Assembly: GCF_040564635.1 (NCBI RefSeq)
Contig: NZ_CP159837.1
Coordinates: 2,963,001-3,027,000 of the forward strand
DNA: 64,000 nucleotides
Source of the DNA: Planktothricoides raciborskii GIHE-MW2
GTDB taxonomy: Bacteria; Cyanobacteriota; Cyanobacteriia; Cyanobacteriales; Laspinemataceae
Reading direction: 5' to 3'
Shown: piece after piece, positions 10,459 to 17,055 of the stretch
Position numbering within the stretch: position 1 is the stretch's first letter
Layout: each line of letters opens with the position of its first letter
Made by a program: the position numbers and the translations under genes
The notes under the pieces: model-generated
Seen by the model: the letters and a program-made list of their open reading frames with translations, nothing else
Told to the model about the DNA's origin: nothing
The model's database searches: none

Positions 10459-11190
10459 ATGGCAAAATTAAATCAGATTATTGCGATAGAAAAAGGAATT
10501 AAAAGCCAGTCGGTTCAGCAAGTAGCCGAAACTCAACGGACACTGCAAAAGTATTCGTTATTTTCTGGGATTAGTCGCACCTATCGACCAAAAGATGAAG
10601 AAGGTGAACAACTTCCCCCAGAGTCAAATAAAGTTCAGGTGACGGCAGATGAGATTATTCACGAAACCCGAGAATTTTTGACGAAACTTTTTGATATTAC
10701 TGCAACTAAAGACTGGACTAATTGCCATGCACGGGCTGATGTGGTGGTGAATGGTCAAACGTTGTTAACCCAAGTGCCGGTGAGTTATTTACTGTTTCTA
10801 GAAAAGCAGTTATCAGATTTACACGCTTTTATTAAAAAGTTACCAATTCTTGATGCTTCCGAGCGTTGGACGTTCGATCCAAATTCTGATTGTTGGGCTA
10901 CCGAACCTGTGCAAACTTTGAAGACTTTTAAGATGCCGCGTAACCACGTTAAAGCGGAGGCGACGGAACATCACCCAGCCCAAGTTGAGGTTTATTATGA
11001 GGATGTGACGATTGGCTATTGGCGGACGGTAAAATTTTCTGGGGCTTTACCAGCCCAACGGATTCACGAGTTGTTGAATCGCTTAGAAAAGTTACAACAA
11101 GCGGTTAAGTTTGCCCGGGAAGAAGCAAATAATGCTGAAGCGGAAGAACAGAGAGTTGGAGACAGAATTTTTAATTATCTGTTTTCCTGA
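10459..11190 (+). CDS. Conserved protein of unknown function (probable DUF7873 family)
   Basis: 243 residues, cytosolic, with AGGAG 7 bp before the ATG. Conserved-looking blocks: MAKLNQIIAIEKGIKS at the start, SGISRTYRPKDEEGEQLPPE (about 36-55), TKDWTNCHARADVVV, VPVSYLLFLEKQLSDLH, CWATEPVQTLKTFKMPRNHVKAE and YYEDVTIGYWRTVKFSGALP, then a coiled C-terminus. I recall this family from actinobacteria, myxobacteria and cyanobacteria near RtcB ligase or tRNA genes and think it is DUF7873, but could not check. No nucleotide-binding motif is evident; no function is assigned. It is followed by its own terminator and then by the permuted tRNA-like array, and preceded by a nucleotidyltransferase relic. 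Confidence 0.8.
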   Translation: MAKLNQIIAIEKGIKSQSVQQVAETQRTLQKYSLFSGISRTYRPKDEEGEQLPPESNKVQVTADEIIHETREFLTKLFDITATKDWTNCHARADVVVNGQTLLTQVPVSYLLFLEKQLSDLHAFIKKLPILDASERWTFDPNSDCWATEPVQTLKTFKMPRNHVKAEATEHHPAQVEVYYEDVTIGYWRTVKFSGALPAQRIHELLNRLEKLQQAVKFAREEANNAEAEEQRVGDRIFNYLFS

Positions 11191-11296
11191 TTTTTTTGGA
11201 TAATTGCTCCGAAAATTGAATGAGGCTATTCCGCAAAGCGGATCGATCAAAGCGAATCGCGGCCTTATGTTATTAGAGCAAATTTATTCTGCAAGG

Positions 11297-11319
11297 AGCC
11301 CACGATAGTGGGCTTTTTT
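11297..11319 (+). terminator. Rho-independent terminator after the 243-residue protein
   Basis: Stem AGCCCAC/GTGGGCT with a GATA tetraloop, followed by TTTTT. It lies 107 bp after the stop and separates this gene from the tRNA-like array. The segment 11191-11296 shows only a HIP1-like GCGAATCGC palindrome remnant. Confidence 0.8.
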
Positions 11320-11330
11320 ATGCCTGAAAA

Positions 11331-11372
11331 ATTTTTGTCAAATTTGACAAAAATATCTAGATTTTCTTGTAT
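11331..11372 (+). promoter_or_regulatory. Palindromic operator overlapping the promoter of the tRNA-like array
   Basis: A perfect 24-bp palindrome (11331-11354) with core TTGTCAAATTTGACAA. Its right arm contains TTGACA (11344-11349), which with a 17-bp spacer faces TTGTAT (11367-11372); a better -10-like TATGAT lies at 11390-11395. A repressor sitting on the palindrome would cover the -35. It lies 82-105 bp before the first tRNA-like half. Confidence 0.5.
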
Positions 11373-11435
11373 TTTTTGATAATTTAAGCTATGATGATAT
11401 GAGAGTACAAGCTAAAGCTAAACCTTTAACTTAAA

Positions 11436-11586
11436 CCGTACTGACGTTACAGTGTAGGTTCGACTCCTACCCCTGCACAAGAAACCGGGTTTCTGCTTTA
11501 ATTTATGCCGAAAATCAGAGTTTAAATTAAGAAACCCGGTTTCTGGACTCCGGGGTAGCCCAATTGGTAGAGGCGGCGTCCCGTAC
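11436..11586 (+). tRNA. Circularly permuted tRNA-like gene 1 (anticodon GTA by position)
   Basis: The 3' half comes first: anticodon-stem strand GACGT (11443-11447), variable loop of 6, T-arm GTAGG-TTCGACT-CCTAC (11454-11470), acceptor strand CCCTGCA (11471-11477). The 5' half follows at 11549: acceptor TCCGGGG, TA, D-arm with AATTGGTAGA loop and GCC/GGC stem, anticodon-stem strand GCGTC (11576-11580). Rejoined, the acceptor pairs 6 of 7 (one C-C mismatch, one G-T), the anticodon stem 5 of 5. Both halves carry the same CCGTAC at the cut (11436-11441 and 11581-11586), giving a 7-base loop CCGTACT. Leader TTTAACTTA (11425-11433) is fully complementary to trailer TAAGTTAAA (11611-11619). Odd points: C instead of U at position 33, no CCA, and a short variable loop for tRNA-Tyr. 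Decayed tRNA pieces are the alternative. Confidence 0.6.
11480..11544. repeat. Dispersed GAAACCCGGTTTC palindrome as a long hairpin inside tRNA-like gene 1
   Basis: 15-bp perfect inverted arms AGAAACCGGGTTTCT (11480-11494) and AGAAACCCGGTTTCT (11530-11544), with a further TTTAATTTA/TAAATTAA inner pairing. It occupies the intervening sequence between the 3' half and 5' half, and folding would bring the two acceptor strands together. Confidence 0.8.
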
Positions 11587-11661
11587 AAATTCAAAATCAG
11601 CTTATTACTCTAAGTTAAATATTCATCGCCGATCGCCTAAACAATCGTTGGGTTATTCCAG

Positions 11662-11733
11662 TGTCGAGATGCTGGCTCATCTCCAGCCTGGGGCTCCAAC
11701 TTGCCCCGGTAGTTTAATTGGTAAAATACGACT
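11662..11733 (+). tRNA. Circularly permuted tRNA-like gene 2, CCA encoded
   Basis: 3' half first: anticodon-stem GTCG (11663-11666), 4-base variable loop, T-arm GCTGG-CTCATCT-CCAGC (11671-11687), acceptor CTGGGGC (11688-11694), discriminator T and CCA (11696-11698). After only four bases the 5' half begins: acceptor GCCCCGG (11703-11709), TA, D-arm GTTT-AATTGGTA-AAAT (11712-11727), then CGACT (11729-11733). The acceptor halves pair 7 of 7 with one G-T wobble, the D-stem 4 of 4, and CGAC pairs with GTCG. The anticodon cannot be placed because the loop is split and the cut point is uncertain. Leader GTTGGGTT (11647-11654) pairs with trailer AACCC-T-GAC (11748-11756) with one bulge. The T-loop CTCATCT departs from TTCRANY, so it may not be a working tRNA. 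Confidence 0.55.
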
Positions 11734-11796
11734 TTAATTTTAAGCTAAACCCTGACTTAAATGTGAGGGCGTGTGCAAATGGGCGATATTTTAAGA

Positions 11797-11831
11797 CCCG
11801 TAGCAGGACAGCGCTACGGGCCTTTGTTTTT
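11797..11831 (+). terminator. Terminator of the permuted tRNA-like array
   Basis: 8-bp stem CCCGTAGC (11797-11804) and GCTACGGG (11813-11820), 8-base loop, then CCTTTGTTTTT. It closes the transcription unit begun near 11344. Between 11757 and 11796 I see no further tRNA half. Confidence 0.75.
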
Positions 11832-11880
11832 GGTTGTTGGTTGGTGGTTATTGGTTGGTGGTTGTTGGTTGGTTGTTTGG
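11828..11880 (+). repeat. TTGTTGG/TTATTGG heptamer array
   Basis: Degenerate TTGTTGG, TTGGTGG and TTATTGG units directly after the terminator T-run, separating the tRNA-like unit from the convergent histidine kinase gene. Confidence 0.75.
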
Positions 11881-11916
11881 GGGTGGAGGAAAAGTTAGGA
11901 ATAACGAATGACAAAT

Positions 11917-13275
11917 TTAAGTTAACGGTAGTAAAATTTCAAATTCAGTGCCCATCCCCAAGGTTGAGGTAAAGTTCAACTGACCACGGTGTTTTTCCGT
12001 GATAATTTGATGGCTAATGGCTAATCCTAATCCGGTTCCTTTCCCGACTGGCTTGGTGGTGAAGAAGTTGTCAAAAATTCGTTGCTGAATTTCTGGTTTG
12101 ATGCCAGGGCCATTATCGGCAATTTTAATGGAAATCCAATGATTTTGGTTAATGATTTTTCTAGCGGTGGTAATTTCAATGGTTGGTTGCCAGCTATCTT
12201 CGGTGGCAGGCTTTTCGACTTTTTCCATTAAGGCATCTAAGGCATTGACAATTAGATTCATTAAGACTTGGCTGATTTGCCCAGAGTAGCAGTTGAATTC
12301 TGGTAATTCTGTGTAGTTTTTGTTGATTTTAATGCCTTTTCTGATGCGGTTGTTTAAAATTAATAGGGTGCTGTCTATACATTCATGCAGATTGGCCGGT
12401 TGACTTTGGTTGCCATCCATGTGCGAAAAGTTTCTCATGCCGTCGATAATTTTGGTTAAGCGATTAGTGGCTACGTCCAGGGTTTGCATCACTTTTGGCA
12501 AGTCTTCTTGTAAAAAATCAAACTCTATTTCTTCTTTGAGGTTGAGAATTGCTTCCGGTTCCGTTGATAACTCTTGTTTGTATGTATTGACTAGGGTTAG
12601 TAAGTCTTTAATGTAGTTGACTAAAAAGCCAATGTTGCCACTAATACATTGAACTGGGTTCCTAATTTCATGGGCAATTCCGGCAACCATTTGACCTAAG
12701 CTGGCGAGTTTTTCGGTTTGAATCAGTTGGGCTTTATTTTGTTCTTTGATTACTTTGGTGGCGAGTTCATGAATTTGTGATTGGGCGACTAAGAGTTGAT
12801 GCACATCCAATATTCGGTGACATCCGGGCGTTAATTCAACGATAATCGGTTCATTGAGGAGTTCCGGCGATCGCTGTAACACCCGACGGGCAGCCATGAC
12901 AATTAAGGTGTTTGCGGGAAATACGAAAAACTCCGATTGGGTAAACTTATGTAAAGTTTTTAAAGGTCGGCGGGAAAATAATTCTATTCCGTAAGGCCGA
13001 CTCATGTGTTCTAAGAATTTCCACCGGGAAATTATACCGACTAATTGGTTGCGATCGCTTAAAATTACCCCTGGAATTAATGGATTGCTATAAAAAACTT
13101 GGGCGACTTCTTGACCGGGTTTTTCCCAGTCGATTTGAAAATCATAAAGCTCTAGTTGGTCAATGGTTGAGTCTAAGTGTAATTCTTTCTCTGGGGATGA
13201 GGGAGCGATCGCTCCCTGATGAGAATTTGGTGACGGATAAGTCTGGCAAGGAGCGGGGAAAGTTAATCCGACCAT
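11917..13275 (-). CDS. Two-component sensor histidine kinase with CBS-like input domain
   Basis: 452 residues, no membrane segment. The N-terminus (about 40-160) looks like a pair of CBS-like modules (IPGVILSDRNQLVGIISRW; HRILDVHQLLVAQ). A coiled linker leads to the HisKA H-box with phospho-acceptor His202 (AGIAHEIRNPV). The N-box NLIVNALDAL, G1 DNGPGI, F-box and G2 GKGTGLGL make a complete HATPase. Cyanobacterial kinases of this layout are cytosolic; the signal is unknown. No response regulator is adjacent, although the next gene upstream in the same direction is a hybrid kinase. I see no strong ribosome binding site before this ATG. Confidence 0.88.
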   Translation of the reverse strand: MVGLTFPAPCQTYPSPNSHQGAIAPSSPEKELHLDSTIDQLELYDFQIDWEKPGQEVAQVFYSNPLIPGVILSDRNQLVGIISRWKFLEHMSRPYGIELFSRRPLKTLHKFTQSEFFVFPANTLIVMAARRVLQRSPELLNEPIIVELTPGCHRILDVHQLLVAQSQIHELATKVIKEQNKAQLIQTEKLASLGQMVAGIAHEIRNPVQCISGNIGFLVNYIKDLLTLVNTYKQELSTEPEAILNLKEEIEFDFLQEDLPKVMQTLDVATNRLTKIIDGMRNFSHMDGNQSQPANLHECIDSTLLILNNRIRKGIKINKNYTELPEFNCYSGQISQVLMNLIVNALDALMEKVEKPATEDSWQPTIEITTARKIINQNHWISIKIADNGPGIKPEIQQRIFDNFFTTKPVGKGTGLGLAISHQIITEKHRGQLNFTSTLGMGTEFEILLPLT

Positions 13276-13519
13276 AAGTAAACCTCAAATATACAAATAT
13301 AATTTTTTCTTTAGATTCATCGCTTAATCTTAATATTGAATTTTATCAAATTTATTGGCAAAAACGCAAATTTGCTCTTTTCTTTAATCAAAGATTAAAT
13401 TTAACTATTGCTTTACTTATTTTTAACCCTTTGAAGCAAAAAAATACCTATGGGTTATAAACCTGTTTTTTATCCCACCAAAGAAATTAAGCAACATAAA
13501 TTTATCTAAAAAAGCCGGT

Positions 13520-13609
13520 TTATTGACTTGGGGTTTTCAGTTGGCTATATGCTGCGGTTTGGTCAAGTTTGGTTAAAACCGCGATCGCCTCTTGTTTGAT
13601 ATTTTCCAT
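13520..13609 (-). CDS. Possible 29-residue peptide
   Basis: ATG at 13609 with a strong AGGAG 8 bases upstream; encodes MENIKQEAIAVLTKLDQTAA and nine more residues. Its start resembles the N-terminus of cyanobacterial antitoxin-like small proteins, so it may be the remains of one. It sits alone in the 564-bp spacer 13276-13839, which otherwise shows only AT-rich sequence and HIP1 sites. Confidence 0.3.
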   Translation of the reverse strand: MENIKQEAIAVLTKLDQTAAYSQLKTPSQ

Positions 13610-13839
13610 AATTTCATCTCCTATCTATCTATATATGAATCAGGATAGTCCACAATCCGATGATAACTCTACACTATTTACTCTACTGTTTACTCTTTCC
13701 TTGGTGATGTTGGGTAACAGCCAATAGCCCAAGTACAAAAAACTGAAAAGCTGATAGCTAATAGCTGACCGCTGAATAGGTTCATATGTATGACAGTTAT
13801 TCGTTATTCGTTGTTTGAGAGCAAGGGCGATCGCCCTGA

Positions 13840-16719
13840 TTATCCTTTATAGGCTTCAAACATAGATTTCACGCAATAAAATTCAGCTTCTAACTCAGAA
13901 AATGCTTTTTCTGCTTTCAATAAAAAACCTTCATTGCCTAATTTTTGCAGGGTAAAACACAAATGATACATTTTTCTAATTCCTAAATTTTTTGTACTAC
14001 CTTTCAACGTATGCACGGCATATCTGAATAGGGCAGAATCTTCAGTTTTAATCGATTGTTTAATCGTGGCTATTAACGAAGGAGTATCTTCTAAAAAAAA
14101 ATCAATAAATTTTCCTATCAAATCATTATTTTCTTCCGAGGTTAATTCTTGGCGTAAATTTTCCAGCACAGTCCAATCTATGCTGGCAATTTCATCATAA
14201 TTTATTTCTGTTTGTAACTCATTTTTAACAATATTATTCAAATTTAATTTTTCTGAATTCGCTGATAAACCAGACTGATTTGCTACCAATATATCGGCGG
14301 TGATAGTCTGAGAATCAGTAGAATTTGATCGCTCACTTAACTGCTCTAATACTGTTTGTAATAAATCAATATTAATCGGCTTTTTCAAATAATCATCCAT
14401 GCCTGCTTCTAAACATTTCGTGCGTTCGGCATTAGTTCCCCCTGCGGTGATAGCAACAATCCAAGGTTTTTTTTTCGTGGCATAATTATGAGTATTGCCC
14501 TCTGCCCATTGATAACAAATTTGGCGAGTGGCTTCCAGTCCATCCATCTTGGGCATTTGTACATCCATCAGTACCAAATCATAAGGTTTTTCTTCCAAGG
14601 CCGCGATCGCCTCTAAACCATTTTTAGCTACATCAGCCTGATAACCCAAAGTGCGTAAAATTCGCAAAGCAACTTTTTGATTCACCACATTATCTTCCGC
14701 CAGCAAAATTCGCAATGGTAAGCGATCAGCTAACTTATCAGGTTGTGCCTTTTCGTCCGGTGGTTTATTGGGGGGATTTATCGTCGGTAATGGCACAAAC
14801 AAATCCATCATCACTTGATAAACTTGAGTCAATTTAATCGGCTTTGTCAAACAAATAAACCAATCGATATCCGGTAACTTCACCGGACAATCCATAGCAC
14901 TCATAATCACGATTTTTAGATGCGGTAAATATTTATCCTGATGAATTAAACGGGCTAAAGACAGTCCATCAATCTGTGGCATCAGCATATTCACAAATGC
15001 CACATCAAACTCATGTCCTTGTTGAATTAATTGCAAAGCTTCAATTCCCTTGATCGCTGCTGTAACAATCATCCCCCATCTTTCGGTTTGCTGGCGCAGT
15101 ATTTCTCGACTGAATTGATGTGGATCGACAATCAATAGCCGTTTTCCTTGCAAAGCTGGCTGCCATTGATTCAGAGAATCAGAAGGATTGTCCAGAACCC
15201 CAAAAGTGATTGTAAAACTAAACGTTGAACCCACTCCTAATTGACTTTCTACCCAGAGTCTTCCGTTCATCCGTTGGATCAAGCGCTTACAAATCGCCAA
15301 ACCTAAACCCATTCCTCCATATTCTCGGACATTCGAGCTATCTAATTGGGAAAAAGAACGAAATAGTTGATTAATTTTAGCTTCGGGAATTCCAATGCCC
15401 GTATCTCTAATAGAAAATTGAATTTCTTCGTAACGTTGGGATGGGATTGATCCACTGTTGGTTTGATTGCTTTCCAATGACCAATGCCCCAAATCCACCG
15501 AACTGACAGAAACCAAAATTTCTCCCTGTTCCGTAAATTTCACCGCATTGGCCAAAAGATTGACTAAAATTTGTCGCAACCGAGCATAATCCCCCAAAAT
15601 ATGAGTAGATGTGGGTGTCTCGATTTGATAAGCCAAATCAATTCCTTTCAGGGCTGCATTCACCGCCACCATATCGAGGGACTCTTCAATACATTGGCGC
15701 AAGTCAAATGACTGATGAGCTAACTGCAACTGACCGGCTTCGAGTTTGGAGAAATCCAAAATATCGTTAATCATTTGTAATAAAATGCCACCGCTTTGAT
15801 GAATGGTGGCGACAAACTCTTGTTGCTGATAATTTAGTGGTGTTGCTTGCAACAAACTGGTCATCCCCAGCACTGCATTCATCGGTGTCAGGAGTTCGTG
15901 ACTGATATTGGCCACAAACTCTGATTTGATTCGGGTTGCGGAGTATGCCTGCTCTAAACTGCTTTCCAGTTCAATATTTTGAGATTCTAATTGTGCGGAT
16001 AATTCAGCAGCTTCGGTTTTGGCCGCTTCAATTTCTGTAATATATTCGTCGATCTCCCTTACCCCTGGATAAAAAATCAAAAAAGCTTCTAACAGCAACA
16101 CCAACAAGGTGATGCTGAGTAATAACCATTGAATCTGAACGATTTTAGTTACCCGGGCTTGGGCTTCTTCCTCGTATTGATGCACGATCGCATCCATTCC
16201 CTGAAGAAAATTCGCTTCATGGTTGATAATTTTGGCGAGAAAAATCGAGAAATTTGGGGATTCAGCGGGAGAATTCCTGTTAGTTTTGCCTAGCTTCAAT
16301 ATGCTTTTAGCCGCATCGAGCATTGTGGTATGGGCAACGGCAATTTCGGCAAACATTTGCTTCACTTTGGCACTGTTGTTTCCCGTCAAACCCAAGGAAG
16401 CATCCCCATGTTGCAAGCCTTGATGAGATGTTTCCCACAGATCCACGACGGTTTGAAGTTCTTGCAGATAAGACCCCGCGATCGCCGGATCTTTGCTGGT
16501 TTGGATGGCTAGGGTGGCTTTGGTCAGTCGTTGACTGAGCATCCGTTGCCGTCCCGCAATGTTGATCGTCGCCGCATCACTATACTGACGTTTCGTAGAA
16601 AATTGAATGCTGACCTGTCCAGCGATTAAAAGCAGTGCCACAACAGTTAGAGCCTTAATATAGCGACTGATCAGAGTATCCGTCGGGGATTTGGGTTGCA
16701 ATTGCATAGACATAATCAT
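13840..16719 (-). CDS. Membrane hybrid histidine kinase with PilJ-like sensor, two receivers and HPt
   Basis: 959 residues. Order: TM helix about 22-40; PilJ/type IV pili MCP-like sensor about 45-190 (INIAGRQRMLSQRLTKATL is typical); second TM about 198-217; coiled coil; HisKA with His274 (VANISHELLTPMN); HATPase about 375-505; receiver 1 about 525-640; receiver 2 about 668-795 with Asp719 (LVLMDVQMPKMDG); HPt with His903 (AVHTLKGSTK). Receiver 1 has Asn577 where the phosphorylated Asp should be (VNMLMPQIDG), so it is probably a structural pseudo-receiver. A phosphorelay His274-Asp719-His903 is inferred. Alternative starts at codons 3 and 5 are possible. The PilJ-like sensor may respond to nitrate/nitrite-like or surface signals; unproven. 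Confidence 0.9.
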   Translation of the reverse strand: MIMSMQLQPKSPTDTLISRYIKALTVVALLLIAGQVSIQFSTKRQYSDAATINIAGRQRMLSQRLTKATLAIQTSKDPAIAGSYLQELQTVVDLWETSHQGLQHGDASLGLTGNNSAKVKQMFAEIAVAHTTMLDAAKSILKLGKTNRNSPAESPNFSIFLAKIINHEANFLQGMDAIVHQYEEEAQARVTKIVQIQWLLLSITLLVLLLEAFLIFYPGVREIDEYITEIEAAKTEAAELSAQLESQNIELESSLEQAYSATRIKSEFVANISHELLTPMNAVLGMTSLLQATPLNYQQQEFVATIHQSGGILLQMINDILDFSKLEAGQLQLAHQSFDLRQCIEESLDMVAVNAALKGIDLAYQIETPTSTHILGDYARLRQILVNLLANAVKFTEQGEILVSVSSVDLGHWSLESNQTNSGSIPSQRYEEIQFSIRDTGIGIPEAKINQLFRSFSQLDSSNVREYGGMGLGLAICKRLIQRMNGRLWVESQLGVGSTFSFTITFGVLDNPSDSLNQWQPALQGKRLLIVDPHQFSREILRQQTERWGMIVTAAIKGIEALQLIQQGHEFDVAFVNMLMPQIDGLSLARLIHQDKYLPHLKIVIMSAMDCPVKLPDIDWFICLTKPIKLTQVYQVMMDLFVPLPTINPPNKPPDEKAQPDKLADRLPLRILLAEDNVVNQKVALRILRTLGYQADVAKNGLEAIAALEEKPYDLVLMDVQMPKMDGLEATRQICYQWAEGNTHNYATKKKPWIVAITAGGTNAERTKCLEAGMDDYLKKPINIDLLQTVLEQLSERSNSTDSQTITADILVANQSGLSANSEKLNLNNIVKNELQTEINYDEIASIDWTVLENLRQELTSEENNDLIGKFIDFFLEDTPSLIATIKQSIKTEDSALFRYAVHTLKGSTKNLGIRKMYHLCFTLQKLGNEGFLLKAEKAFSELEAEFYCVKSMFEAYKG

Positions 16720-17055
16720 TCATTAATTAAAGATTCGTGCTTTATTGGTGATTTAATGGTCTGGATTGATTGGTACTAGAGACATTTGTCACCATGAGAA
16801 TGCTTTTGTTTATTTTGTCCAGCTTCTTTGCTGACTTGTCTCTTTCTCCGATCTCAAACGCCGATCGCCTAACTTATAAAATAAACCATCAGGAGCGATC
16901 TGATCCTCCCTCATTCCAGATTATTCCCTGTTTTGCTCCCCAGAAAATCAATCCCATCAGTTTTGTTTGGTGCAGGCGATCGCGTTTATGCTGGAAAGAG
17001 ATTCTCTCTGTGTTATTACTATCCGATCGCGGGTCAATCCCATCATCCCAACTTC
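16720..17055. other. Divergent spacer between hybrid kinase and nuclease genes
   Basis: 336 bp with two HIP1-type sites (around 16860 and 16978). Short frames exist but none has a ribosome binding site or a recognisable product. It must hold both promoters; no clear boxes were picked out. Confidence 0.4.

Noticed and set aside
11436-11733. Permuted (two-piece) tmRNA
   Set aside because: D-arms with the AATTGGTA pattern and anticodon-stem pairing are present, and no tag-peptide frame or tmRNA-type D-loop is visible.
11436-11733. tRNAs split by a group I intron
   Set aside because: The order of halves is reversed, which an intron in a collinear tRNA would not produce.
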